Shown here piece by piece: positions 1 to 8,299 of a DNA stretch of 64,000 nucleotides. The notes under the pieces were generated by a model. It saw nothing but the letters and a program-made list of their open reading frames with translations. It was not told where the DNA came from and did not search any database. The first letter of the stretch is position 1. Every line of letters begins with the position of its first letter. Location of the stretch: assembly GCA_002320285.1 (NCBI GenBank), contig DCKE01000005.1, forward strand, positions 253,310 to 317,309, written 5' to 3'. A program made the position numbers and the translations under genes. Origin of the DNA: Flavobacteriaceae bacterium UBA1682. GTDB lineage: Bacteria; Bacteroidota; Bacteroidia; Flavobacteriales; Flavobacteriaceae.

Positions 1-20
1 ACCAACTGAACTACCAAACC
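1..20 (-). tRNA. tRNA-Asp (5' end only, cut by window edge)
   Basis: The first 20 bases are identical to the 5' portion (acceptor 5' strand and D-arm start) of the two complete tRNA-Asp genes that follow. Only this end of the gene is inside the window. It is the most downstream visible member of a tandem minus-strand array. Confidence 0.85.
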
Positions 21-186
21 AGTATAACCTTATCATCTCTATACGATGATTAACAACCTTTGTATGCAAACGTTGTCAAAATTAATAAAAAAGCCTCCCT
101 TACGGAAAGCTTTTCATCGGTCTAACTACTAAACCTGGCACTTGCGTACCATAACAACACAACTAATCTTATCCCTATTTTTATTA

Positions 187-222
187 GGGCAAAAAAAGCC
201 TCTCATAAATGAGAGGCTTTCT
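187..222 (-). terminator. intrinsic terminator after tRNA-Asp copy 2
   Basis: An AAGCCTCTC/GAGAGGCTT hairpin with a loop of about five bases is followed on the minus strand by a run of seven T. It sits directly downstream of the tRNA at 229-305. A nearly identical hairpin follows the next tRNA copy, so terminator and tRNA were duplicated together. Confidence 0.75.
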
Positions 223-228
223 TTGTAC

Positions 229-305
229 TGGCGGTCTGGACGGGACTCGAACCCGCGACCCCATGCGTGACAGGCATGTATTCTAACCAACTGAACTACC
301 AAACC
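229..305 (-). tRNA. tRNA-Asp (GTC), CCA present in DNA
   Basis: The minus strand gives a 73-74-nt cloverleaf starting GGTTTGG, pairing with CCAGACC at the 3' end. It has anticodon GTC in the loop CTGTCAC and a T-loop GTTCGAGTC. This copy carries a genomic CCA (positions 229-231), unlike the copy at 526-599. It decodes GAC/GAU. Confidence 0.95.
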
Positions 306-487
306 AGTAATTATTATTAACCAAAAAAAATATTACTCATTAGAAGGAAAAGACCTAAATACAATTCTTGAAGTGCGTATAAAAAAGCCCTCCAATCATG
401 GAAAGCTTTTCATTGGTCTAACTACTAAACCAGGTACTTCCGTACCGAACAACACAACTTTCTTTATATTTTTTAAGAGGTAAAAAA

Positions 488-508
488 AGCCTCTCACGTT
501 GAGAGGCA
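488..508 (-). terminator. intrinsic terminator after tRNA-Asp copy 3
   Basis: GCCTCTC/GAGAGGC stem with a short loop, followed on the minus strand by a T-run (481-487 on the plus strand is an A-run). It lies just downstream of the tRNA at 526-599. Confidence 0.7.
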
Positions 509-525
509 TCCTCTTTGCTTTTTAG

Positions 526-599
526 CGGTCTGGACGGGACTCGAACCCGCGACCCCATGCGTGACAGGCATGTATTCTAACCAACTGAACTACCAAACC
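526..599 (-). tRNA. tRNA-Asp (GTC), no encoded CCA
   Basis: Body identical to the copy at 229-305, anticodon GTC. The three bases after the discriminator read CTA on the minus strand rather than CCA, so the 3' CCA must be added by the CCA-adding enzyme. It is nearest the recognisable promoter and is the first gene of the array. Unit spacing is 285-294 bp. Confidence 0.95.
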
Positions 600-616
600 A
601 TTGCTCTAATGCGGTG

Positions 617-647
617 CAAATATACAACCATTTTGGAACTACGCAAA
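617..647 (-). promoter_or_regulatory. Bacteroidetes-type promoter for the tRNA-Asp array
   Basis: On the minus strand a TTTG (-33 element, 644-647) is followed after 19 bp by TATATTTG (-7 element, 617-624). This is a full match to the Bacteroidetes TTTG-N19-TAnnTTTG promoter. The tRNA 5' end lies 18 bp downstream. Confidence 0.8.
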
Positions 648-1170
648 CTTTGAGAGTAAAAAAATCAATCTTTTTCAAAGCTTTTTTATAATACCAATGA
701 CCCTCAGCCTAATAGAAATCGATATTTTTTCGTTTTTTTTATTAATTCCCAAATGCAATCCCTTAAAAAAATAAAAATAATTTTGGCTTTATTCCTCGGT
801 TTATAAAAAATATGATTTTCTCAAGCCAATACAGACAAAACCCACACAACACCGACGCTGTGAGCAGCTCCCATTCTTTTTAATACCGGTTAAAATTTCC
901 AACACCTCCTTGCCGTAATGCATTTGATAATATCCTCTCCAAACCCCATCCCGATTACAAACGGCAACGACTACCCTAATAACAAAAAAGCTTTCTAAAG
1001 ACTTCTTCCCCGTTTAAAAAGGAGCCCGTCTAGAAAAAACAATACTGTGAGTACATATAAAGACGCCAGAGAGCTTAAAACACTTCAAGGAAACACCAAC
1101 ACAACAGCGTCGCTAAAAACAGCACCAAGAACCCCCATTATAAGTAAAGGCTAAATTTACTGTATACCCC
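648..1170. other. gene-free stretch
   Basis: About 520 AT-rich bases between the tRNA promoter and the trxA terminator. I see no convincing reading frame, RNA gene or repeat on either strand. Confidence 0.5.
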
Positions 1171-1210
1171 AAATAAAAAGAGCCCTCCGATTGGAGGGCT
1201 CTTTTTATTT
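1171..1210 (-). terminator. strong bidirectional terminator after trxA
   Basis: Perfect inverted repeat, A-rich arm then GAGCCCTCC, loop GATT, GGAGGGCTC then a T-run. It begins 15 bases past the trxA stop and is symmetrical, so it could stop transcription from either side. Confidence 0.9.
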
Positions 1211-1225
1211 AAAATCTGAATGTGA

Positions 1226-1543
1226 TTATATCAAACCGTTGATAGCATCCATATAAGTTTGCTTTGGAGCAACACCTACTTGACGCCCTACAACTTCTCC
1301 ATTTTGGAAAATAAGTACCGTCGGAATGTTTCTAACACCGTACTTAGCAGCAAATTCTTGATTCGCATCAACATCTACTTTACCAACTACGACTTTACCT
1401 TCAAAATCGGAACTTAATTCTTCAATAACGGGACCTAACATTTTACAAGGTCCACACCATACTGCCCAAAAATCAACCACTACTGGTTTATCTGATTTTA
1501 ATACTACTTCTTCGAAAGTAGCGTCTGTAATTTCTAAAGCCAT
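1226..1543 (-). CDS. trxA: thioredoxin
   Basis: 105-residue thioredoxin, the standard size. It is a cytoplasmic dithiol-disulfide oxidoreductase that reduces ribonucleotide reductase, peroxiredoxins and other targets using electrons from thioredoxin reductase. The active site WCGPCK lies near residue 30 after DFWAVWC, and the cis-proline is in the downstream NIPT motif. The start is the ATG at 1543 (MALEITD). An upstream in-frame ATG at 1564 would add seven Lys/Asn-rich residues and sits almost on the promoter -7 box, so it was not used. The gene lies downstream of dnaE on the same strand, but has its own -7 element in the 99-bp gap and its own terminator. Confidence 0.97.
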   Translation of the reverse strand: MALEITDATFEEVVLKSDKPVVVDFWAVWCGPCKMLGPVIEELSSDFEGKVVVGKVDVDANQEFAAKYGVRNIPTVLIFQNGEVVGRQVGVAPKQTYMDAINGLI

Positions 1544-1566
1544 TGTCTTATTTTTTTGTTTCAATA

Positions 1567-1574
1567 CAAATCTA
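1567..1574 (-). promoter_or_regulatory. -7 element for trxA
   Basis: TAGATTTG on the minus strand matches TAnnTTTG, 23 bp upstream of the trxA ATG. No good -33 TTTG is visible at the expected distance. Confidence 0.5.
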
Positions 1575-1642
1575 GTAAAATAATTGAATAATTAATTTAG
1601 TTCTTCATTACTTTTATCTATACTGCTATTATTAGTGCGAAT

Positions 1643-4600
1643 TTAGTTCAATCTAAAATGCACTTGTAACTGCTCCAATTCTTCTAATAAGTCAGCTGAA
1701 ATATCGATTTTAGAATTTCTACTCGGCATGGTCAACTTATTTAAAACCCGAAACTCCTCTTTAACTTCAGGAATAATCATTTGTGATTCATCTACATCCA
1801 GCACCGGCTCACCGTCAGGATCAACCTCTTGAATCAACTGAGTAATCGCCTCCATTTCAATACGTTGCTGCACCTTCTCAATTTCCACCACCTCAAAAGT
1901 CACCGTTTTATTCCCTTGATACGTATCAAATAACATGCGGATCTTTTCAATCTGATTATCCTTGAGCTCGTTGATATTCATTTGAATGATTAATTTTTTC
2001 GCATAGGTCGGAATCACATCATGTAGTAATTTTATCTCCGAGAACTGTAAACGCGGATCGCTTCGCTCCCCGGCCTCGTTTTTAATCCACCCTTCTTTAA
2101 TAGTCACCTTAAAATACACAAACTGATTGTTCAATAGAAAATGCCTGAATTTCAGAAATTCCTCATTAAACATTCTAAACTCATAAGTCTCATCGTAACC
2201 TTCGACGGTAAACATCGCCCAGTCCTTCCCTTTCATCGTGGTCCTAAACTGCACATTGCTGATCATACCTGCAAAAGAAACCGTACGCCCTACTAAGGGC
2301 CCTAAGTTCTTTAACTGCTCTAAGTTAACATTACAGAAATACTTCATTTCAAATTTAAAATCATCTAGCGGGTGTCCCGAAATATAAATCCCGACTACTT
2401 CCTTTTCTTTCGCCAATTTTTCCATCGTGCTCCAATCTGGACATTCTGGAATGACTGGCTCCGGAATCTGCACATCACTATTCTCACCAAAAAGACTCAC
2501 CTGTGAGGAGTTTTCATTTTCCTGAAATTTAGCTCCATATCGAATCGCTTTCTCCAAAAAGGTACTCACATCTCCATCGGTATGAAAATATTGCGCCCGC
2601 AAGGTGCCTTCAAAACAGTCAAAACCACCGGCTAAAGCCAAGTTTTCAAAAGCCTTTTTATTAGCTGCCCTCAAATCGATGCGTTTAGCCAAATCAAAAA
2701 TAGATCGATAACCTCCGTCTTTCCTACATTCCACTATAGTATTTACCGCACCAGCACCCACTCCTTTTATCGCTCCCATTCCAAAACGAACAGCATAATC
2801 ATCGTTTACGGTAAACTTATAAAAGGACTCGTTGACATCCGGCCCCAATACTTTTAAGCCCATTCTACGACATTCCTCCATAAAGAAGGTCACTTGTTTG
2901 ATGTCGTTCATATTATTAGACAAAACCGCAGCCATATATTCCGCTGGGTAATGCGCTTTCAAATAAGCCGTTTGATAAGCAATCCACGCATAACACGTCG
3001 AGTGCGACTTATTAAAGGCATAAGAAGCAAATGCCTCCCAGTCTTTCCAGATCTTTTCTAAAATAACGGGATCATGTCCATTACGTGCCGCTTGTTCAAC
3101 AAATTTTGGCTTCATCTTATCCAAAACCTCGATTTGTTTTTTACCCATCGCCTTACGCAAAACGTCGGCCTCACCTTTGGTAAATCCGGCTAATTTTTGC
3201 GACAAAAGCATTACCTGTTCCTGATAAACCGTAATTCCATAAGTCTCTTTCAAATATTCCTCCAGGGCATCTAAGTCGTAAACGATAGGTTCCTCCCCAT
3301 TTTTACGACGAATAAACGAGGGTATATACTCCAAAGGCCCCGGTCTATACAAGGCATTCATCGCAATTAAATCCGCAAAAACCGTCGGTTTTAATTCGCG
3401 CATATACTTCTGCATCCCGGGCGACTCATACTGAAATACACCCACCGTTTCTCCTCTTTGAAACAATTCGTAAGTCTTGACATCATCAATCGGAATCTCA
3501 TCGGCATCAATCTCTATTCCCGTTCTATATTTTACTAATTTTATCGTATCTTTAATTAAGGTCAGGGTCTTTAAGCCCAAGAAATCCATCTTTAAGAGTC
3601 CGGCACTTTCAGCAACCGCGTTATCAAATTGCGTCACATACAGGTCCGAATCCTTTGCCGTAGTAACCGGTACGAATTTGGTAATATCATCTGGAGTAAT
3701 AATTACTCCACAAGCATGAATTCCCGTATTACGCATAGAACCTTCTAATATTTTCGCTTGTTGTATCGTTTCTCCCGCAAGAGAGGATTCATTAGCTATG
3801 GCAATCAGCTCTTTAACCTTATCAAATTCTTCCGAACGCAAAGCTTTTTTAACCGTAGCCTCATCTTCTGACAAAAACCGAGCTAGATTCCATTTGGACG
3901 GCATCATAGCCGGAATCAACTTCGCTATTCGATCAGCCTCAAACAGCGGTAAATCCAATACACGAGCCGTATCTCGAATAGCCGACTTAGTAGCCATCTT
4001 ACCGTAAGTAATAATTTGAGCTACTTGATTGGCCCCGTATTTATCGATTACATAATCCATAACACGACCCCGTCCTTCATCATCAAAGTCAATATCGATA
4101 TCGGGCATCGAAACCCTATCCGGATTAAGGAAACGCTCAAAAAGCAAATCATACGCAATCGGATCCAAGTTGGTAATACCCAAACAATAGGCCACTGCAG
4201 ATCCAGCTGCCGATCCCCTTCCCGGCCCTACAGAGACGCCCATCGCTCGTGCAGCAGCAATAAAATCTTGTACAATCAAGAAGTATCCCGGATATCCCGT
4301 ACGCTCTATCGTAGCCAACTCAAAATCGAGTCGCTCTCTAATCTCTTCCGTGATCTCTTTATACCTGCGCTCTGCACCCTGATAAGTCAAGTGCTTTAGA
4401 AAACTATTTTCACCGCGCTTTCCTTGTCCATCACCCAAATCATCTTCCGCATGTACAAATTCTTGAGGAATATCGAATTTCGGTAGCAATACATCCCGAT
4501 GCAACACAAAGGGTTCTACTTTATCGATGATTTCCTGAATGTTATAAATTGCATCAGGCACATCTGTAAAAGCTTCTTTCATCTCTTCTTGAGACTTAAA

Positions 4601-6169
4601 GTAATACTCCTGATTCGGCATACCGTAGCGATAACCTCGGCCCCTACCAATCGGCGTAGCCTGTTTCTCGCCCTCCTTTACACACAATAAAATATCATGC
4701 GCGTTGGCATCTTCCTTATTAATATAATAGGTATTGTTTGTAGCAATCAACTTCAGTTCGTGTTTACGAGCCAAATCGATCAAAGTTTGATTAACGCGAT
4801 TCTCATCCTCTTGGTTGTGACGCATTAATTCTATATAAAAATCATCTTGAAATTCTTCTTTCCACCATAGCAAAGCTTCCTCTGCTTGCTTTTCACCGAG
4901 ATTCAATACCTTATTTGGCACCTCTCCCGATAGATTTCCCGACAAGACAATAATATCTTCTTTATATTGCTGAATCACTTTTTTATCAATACGCGGCACG
5001 TAATAAAAACCATCTGTATACGCAATGGACGACATCTTAGCCAAATTGTGATAACCCTTTTTATTCTTGGCAATAAGGACAATTTGATATCCGTTGTCTT
5101 TTCTTTTTTTATCGGTATGATCCTCACAGACAAAAAACTCACACCCGACTATCGGTTTAACCAATTCTAAAGGATCTTCTCCATTCTCAACCAATTCCTT
5201 GTTTTTCGCTTCAACCCCTTTATTGTGATCTGAAACGGTTTTTACAAACAAAAATGCCCCCATCATATTTCCGTGATCGGTCATCGAAACCGCAGGCATA
5301 TTGTATTTAGCTGCTGATTTCACCAAAGCGGGAATCGAAATGGTCGATTGTAAAATCGAAAATTGAGTATGGTTGTGCAAATGTGCAAACTTAGCTTCAG
5401 CAAAGCGCTTTTTATCTTCATCTGAAACCAGTACATCACTGGAAACCGATTGCATTTTCGCCAAACGCTTCCGAATATCTTCCGATGCCTTTTGTAAGTT
5501 GATATGTTTTAGTCCAACCTTTTGGAAAGGTTCCGGATGCGCTTCCTTATATCTTTTTAAATAGGTTGGATCGGCCTGTAATTCTTCTGTAGAATAATTA
5601 TCACGCTTAACCAATTCCAGGAAACAACGGGTTGTCGCCTCCACATCGGCAGTAGCATTATGCGCTTCAGCGAAAGCCTCACCAAACAAATAGGAGTGTA
5701 ATTCCGTTAAGGTTGGCAATTTAAACTTTCCTCCACGTCCGCCGGGTAGTTTTAATAACTGCGCGGTTACTTCCGTACAGGTATCCAAAACCGGCATTGA
5801 CAACATCGGACTTGCTGTTTGCAACCTATGAAATTCACATCCCATAATATTGACATCAAAACCGACATTTTGCCCAACGAGAAACTTCGCTTTATTCAAA
5901 GCCTCATTGAACTTCTCCAAAGCCTCTGCTAAGGGAATACCTTGCTCCAGGGCCAGTTCCGTTGAAATACCATGAATCCGTTCGGCATCATAAGGAATAT
6001 TAAAACCTTCTGGCTTAATCAAATAATCTTGATGCTCTACCATATTCCCCATATCGTCGTGCAATTGCCAAGCGATCTGAATACACCTTGGCCAGTTGTC
6101 CGTATCGGTTAATGGAGCCGACCAACTCTTTGGAAGACCGGTAGTTTCGGTATCAAAAATTAAATACAT
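1643..6169 (-). CDS. dnaE: DNA polymerase III alpha subunit with fused 3'-5' exonuclease
   Basis: 1508-residue replicative polymerase. Residues 1 to about 190 form a DEDDh proofreading exonuclease (FDTETTGLP with D6 and E8, then VGQNVGFDVN, then HNATADVEATTR). The PHP domain begins near residue 263 (HLHNHTQFS). The family C polymerase core follows, with GPGRGSAAGS, the catalytic PDIDIDF near 688, and the HhH/tau-interaction regions. An OB-fold begins near 1300 (VSFAGMISNVQF). DnaE of most bacteria is about 1150 residues and relies on a separate DnaQ; the extra length here is the N-terminal exonuclease, known from other Flavobacteria. The ATG gives a first motif right at the N-terminus as expected for DEDDh enzymes. 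trxA follows 99 bp downstream. Confidence 0.97.
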   Translation of the reverse strand: MYLIFDTETTGLPKSWSAPLTDTDNWPRCIQIAWQLHDDMGNMVEHQDYLIKPEGFNIPYDAERIHGISTELALEQGIPLAEALEKFNEALNKAKFLVGQNVGFDVNIMGCEFHRLQTASPMLSMPVLDTCTEVTAQLLKLPGGRGGKFKLPTLTELHSYLFGEAFAEAHNATADVEATTRCFLELVKRDNYSTEELQADPTYLKRYKEAHPEPFQKVGLKHINLQKASEDIRKRLAKMQSVSSDVLVSDEDKKRFAEAKFAHLHNHTQFSILQSTISIPALVKSAAKYNMPAVSMTDHGNMMGAFLFVKTVSDHNKGVEAKNKELVENGEDPLELVKPIVGCEFFVCEDHTDKKRKDNGYQIVLIAKNKKGYHNLAKMSSIAYTDGFYYVPRIDKKVIQQYKEDIIVLSGNLSGEVPNKVLNLGEKQAEEALLWWKEEFQDDFYIELMRHNQEDENRVNQTLIDLARKHELKLIATNNTYYINKEDANAHDILLCVKEGEKQATPIGRGRGYRYGMPNQEYYFKSQEEMKEAFTDVPDAIYNIQEIIDKVEPFVLHRDVLLPKFDIPQEFVHAEDDLGDGQGKRGENSFLKHLTYQGAERRYKEITEEIRERLDFELATIERTGYPGYFLIVQDFIAAARAMGVSVGPGRGSAAGSAVAYCLGITNLDPIAYDLLFERFLNPDRVSMPDIDIDFDDEGRGRVMDYVIDKYGANQVAQIITYGKMATKSAIRDTARVLDLPLFEADRIAKLIPAMMPSKWNLARFLSEDEATVKKALRSEEFDKVKELIAIANESSLAGETIQQAKILEGSMRNTGIHACGVIITPDDITKFVPVTTAKDSDLYVTQFDNAVAESAGLLKMDFLGLKTLTLIKDTIKLVKYRTGIEIDADEIPIDDVKTYELFQRGETVGVFQYESPGMQKYMRELKPTVFADLIAMNALYRPGPLEYIPSFIRRKNGEEPIVYDLDALEEYLKETYGITVYQEQVMLLSQKLAGFTKGEADVLRKAMGKKQIEVLDKMKPKFVEQAARNGHDPVILEKIWKDWEAFASYAFNKSHSTCYAWIAYQTAYLKAHYPAEYMAAVLSNNMNDIKQVTFFMEECRRMGLKVLGPDVNESFYKFTVNDDYAVRFGMGAIKGVGAGAVNTIVECRKDGGYRSIFDLAKRIDLRAANKKAFENLALAGGFDCFEGTLRAQYFHTDGDVSTFLEKAIRYGAKFQENENSSQVSLFGENSDVQIPEPVIPECPDWSTMEKLAKEKEVVGIYISGHPLDDFKFEMKYFCNVNLEQLKNLGPLVGRTVSFAGMISNVQFRTTMKGKDWAMFTVEGYDETYEFRMFNEEFLKFRHFLLNNQFVYFKVTIKEGWIKNEAGERSDPRLQFSEIKLLHDVIPTYAKKLIIQMNINELKDNQIEKIRMLFDTYQGNKTVTFEVVEIEKVQQRIEMEAITQLIQEVDPDGEPVLDVDESQMIIPEVKEEFRVLNKLTMPSRNSKIDISADLLEELEQLQVHFRLN

Positions 6170-6219
6170 AACTTATTATCTGAGGATTAGACTTGGATCT
6201 TTTAAAAAAAAGAGAAATT

Positions 6220-6227
6220 CAAAGTTA
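6220..6227 (-). promoter_or_regulatory. -7 element for dnaE
   Basis: TAACTTTG on the minus strand matches TAnnTTTG, about 50 bp before the dnaE ATG. No clear -33 box. Confidence 0.4.
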
Positions 6228-6258
6228 CCGTTTTAAAATCTAAAATTGGGTTAAAAAA

Positions 6259-6286
6259 AAGGCCGCTTTAAAAATAAAGCAGCCTT
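6259..6286 (-). terminator. intrinsic terminator after the 6314-6784 lipoprotein gene
   Basis: Stem AAGGC-GCTTTA/TAAAGC-GCCTT with one internal mismatch, followed on the minus strand by eight T. It separates the lipoprotein gene from dnaE. Confidence 0.8.
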
Positions 6287-6313
6287 AGTTGAAAAATAAA
6301 TTAAACTTTACTT

Positions 6314-6784
6314 TTATTTTGCCTCTTCCATAGGAACACGATAGAAAACTCCTTTTTGGAAAGTTACACTAGCGTCTTTTTCTCCTTTAAGTGAAAGGAC
6401 AAACTTACCGGTTATCGTACCGGGAACTTGATCTTCTATTGGTGCATATTCGATATATCCACTACCAACATTAACTCCAGTTTCAAAGATATTTTGTTTG
6501 CCATCTTCAAAAACTTGAACCAATTTAGCTCTATTACTCTCAATAATGCCCATTTCATATTTGCCTCCGAAATCGTAGGCTGCAGTTCGCAACACTAGGG
6601 TCTCCACACCATCGGTAGCGGTGATAACAATAACACCTTGGTTGACCGAAGCACTAAACTCATTCGCTTTCCACGGAGTGCTATAATTTTTTTCCGCCTC
6701 AAAAGCCGGATTATTAAACTTAACATCATTTTCACAAGCCATCAATCCTAACGAAAGTGCCAGTATAAAGATTATTTTTTTCAT
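6314..6784 (-). CDS. small lipoprotein, DUF6252-like
   Basis: 156-residue predicted lipoprotein. A hydrophobic signal (KKIIFILALSLGLMAC) ends in a lipobox with Cys at residue 17, so the protein should be anchored in the inner or outer membrane facing the periplasm. The rest is a single beta-rich domain. The opening after the Cys (a short acidic stretch, FNNPAFEA, then a WKA motif) resembles what I remember of the Flavobacteria-specific DUF6252 family, whose function is unknown. The start is the ATG at 6784, directly before the Lys-Lys n-region. The upstream ATG at 6844 would put an implausible 20-residue extension before the signal peptide. It is a single-gene unit with its own -7 box and terminator. 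Confidence 0.85.
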   Translation of the reverse strand: MKKIIFILALSLGLMACENDVKFNNPAFEAEKNYSTPWKANEFSASVNQGVIVITATDGVETLVLRTAAYDFGGKYEMGIIESNRAKLVQVFEDGKQNIFETGVNVGSGYIEYAPIEDQVPGTITGKFVLSLKGEKDASVTFQKGVFYRVPMEEAK

Positions 6785-6814
6785 AACTAATTGGTCTCTT
6801 AATCCATTTGGAAA

Positions 6815-6822
6815 CAAAAATA
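6815..6822 (-). promoter_or_regulatory. -7 element for the DUF6252-like lipoprotein
   Basis: TATTTTTG on the minus strand matches TAnnTTTG, 30 bp upstream of the chosen ATG. It lies inside the longer reading frame, which supports the shorter start. Confidence 0.45.
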
Positions 6823-6844
6823 ACTTTTTAAAAATTAATATCAT

Positions 6845-7156
6845 AACTTATTTTAATAAAATATTAACTTTTAACAATTGCCTTTAAAAATCATTTTAGG
6901 CCTGTATGAACTCCTCTATTAAATCTAAACACACCAAACGACAACATACCACAATCACAGTCCTCACTGAGGTTCTGTCAAATTTTATGTCAAAATATTC
7001 CAGAATAACTTATTTGTGTTCACTGCCAAAGCATACTTTACCTTTACTGGTCACCAATTTTTTCTGCAATAATTCCCAAAAAAAACCATAAATTATTGAT
7101 TTTCAAAATGACTCTATTATTTATTGCTAATAAAATCTAGTTTTCAAAAAAAGAAT
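6845..7156. other. divergent intergenic region
   Basis: Roughly 310 AT-rich bases between the minus-strand lipoprotein and plus-strand rpsP. A 61-codon open frame at 6906-7091 has a composition unlike coding DNA of its neighbours and no recognisable start signal, so I do not call it. Nothing else is seen apart from promoter elements. Confidence 0.4.
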
Positions 7157-7193
7157 TATCTTTGCACCTTAATTAACCGAGGTCGGGAACCTC
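7157..7193 (+). promoter_or_regulatory. rpsP -7 element and small leader hairpin
   Basis: TATCTTTG at 7157-7164 matches TAnnTTTG. About 15 bp downstream, GAGGT-N5-ACCTC (7179-7193) can form a 5-bp hairpin in the 5' leader of the S16-RimM-TrmN6 operon. A regulatory role for the hairpin is only a guess. Confidence 0.5.
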
Positions 7194-7213
7194 AATTTAA
7201 TCACAATTAGATT

Positions 7214-7744
7214 ATGTCTGTAAAAATTAGATTACAAAGACACGGTAAAAAAGGAAAACCTTTTTACTGGGTAGTTGCTGCTGATGCGCGCTCAAAAAGA
7301 GATGGTAAATACTTAGAGAAAATCGGTACTTACAATCCAAACACAAATCCTGCAACTATTGACATCAATGTTGACAGTGCTGTAAAATGGTTGAACAATG
7401 GTGCACAACCTACAGATACTGCAAAAGCAATTCTTTCTTACAAAGGAGTATTGTTAAAACACCATTTAGAAGGTGGAATTAGAAAAGGAGCTTTAACTCA
7501 AGAGCAAGCAGACGCGAAATTCGCAGCTTGGTTGGCAGAAAAAGACAACAAAATCACTTCTAAAAAAGACGGTTTATCTTCAAACAAAGCTGATGTGAAA
7601 GCAAAAGCAATCGCTGCTGAGAAAGAAGTAAACGCAAAACGTGTTGCTGCTGCAAAAGAAGCTTTAGCTGCTGCTGTTGTAGAAGAAACTGTTGCTCCAG
7701 AAGCTGAAGTAGCAGAAGAAAACAACGAAGAAACTCAAGCTTAA
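7214..7744 (+). CDS. rpsP: 30S ribosomal protein S16
   Basis: 176 residues. The first 80 or so are canonical S16 (MSVKIRLQRHGKKGKPFYWVV, IGTYNPN, DSAVKWLNNGAQPTDT), a primary 16S rRNA-binding protein of the 30S subunit. The remaining ~90 residues form a Lys-rich then Ala/Glu-rich tail ending in an acidic stretch. This is common in Bacteroidetes S16 but absent from the ~82-residue E. coli protein, and its role is not established. First gene of rpsP-rimM-trmN6. The rpsP-rimM pairing is classic, since RimM matures the 30S region that S16 contacts. Confidence 0.97.
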   Translation: MSVKIRLQRHGKKGKPFYWVVAADARSKRDGKYLEKIGTYNPNTNPATIDINVDSAVKWLNNGAQPTDTAKAILSYKGVLLKHHLEGGIRKGALTQEQADAKFAAWLAEKDNKITSKKDGLSSNKADVKAKAIAAEKEVNAKRVAAAKEALAAAVVEETVAPEAEVAEENNEETQA

Positions 7745-7759
7745 ATTTATTTGTGCGAT

Positions 7760-8290
7760 ATGCGTAAAGAGGATTGTTTTTATTTAGGCAAAATCGCCAA
7801 AAAATTTAGTTTCAAAGGAGAAGTCTTGGCCTATTTGGACACAGACGAACCGGAGTTATACGAAAATTTGGAATCCGTGTTCGTTGAATTCAACGGACAC
7901 TTGGTTCCTTATTTTATAGAGTTTTCCTCTATACACAAAAATGATTTCTTGCGCATTCAATTTGAAGATATGTATTCTGAAGAGGATGCCGATAAGATTA
8001 TTGGAGCAGAAATCTATCTACCCCTAGAAATGCTTCCTAAACTGGAAGGTAATAAGTTCTATTTTCACGAAGTCATCGGATTTGATGTCGAAGACACTCA
8101 ATTCGGTTATGTCGGAAAATTAGTCCACATCAACGACAGCGTTTCACAGGCACTTTTTGTTATCGAACGCGATGAATTGGAAATCTTAATTCCAATGATT
8201 GATGAATTTATTCACGAAATCGATCGTAAAAACCATAAAGTAATCCTTAATGCTCCTGTTGGCTTAATTGATATTTACCTCGAAAAATAA
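7760..8290 (+). CDS. rimM: ribosome maturation factor RimM
   Basis: 176 residues, normal for RimM, which binds the 30S head and helps 16S rRNA processing. An N-terminal barrel (YLGKIAKKFSFKGEVLAYL) is followed by the PRC-barrel half (FYFHEVIGFDV...GYVGKLVHI...LFVIERDELEILIPMIDEFI). The start is ATG at 7760. A TTG three codons earlier (7751) is also in frame but has no advantage. It follows rpsP by 15 bp and precedes trmN6 by 9 bp, so the three genes form one operon. Confidence 0.95.
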   Translation: MRKEDCFYLGKIAKKFSFKGEVLAYLDTDEPELYENLESVFVEFNGHLVPYFIEFSSIHKNDFLRIQFEDMYSEEDADKIIGAEIYLPLEMLPKLEGNKFYFHEVIGFDVEDTQFGYVGKLVHINDSVSQALFVIERDELEILIPMIDEFIHEIDRKNHKVILNAPVGLIDIYLEK

Positions 8291-8299
8291 TTTATAATT

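Noticed and set aside
85..160. Degenerate extra tRNA genes between the tRNA-Asp copies
   Set aside because: A short stretch resembles a tRNA 5' end (CTAACTACTAAACC on the plus strand), but no anticodon or T-arm follows; best seen as spacer of the duplicated unit.
6906..7091. 61-codon plus-strand open frame upstream of rpsP
   Set aside because: Composition unlike coding DNA here (Thr/Ser/Cys-rich, no domain), no promoter element in place, lies in a divergent regulatory gap.
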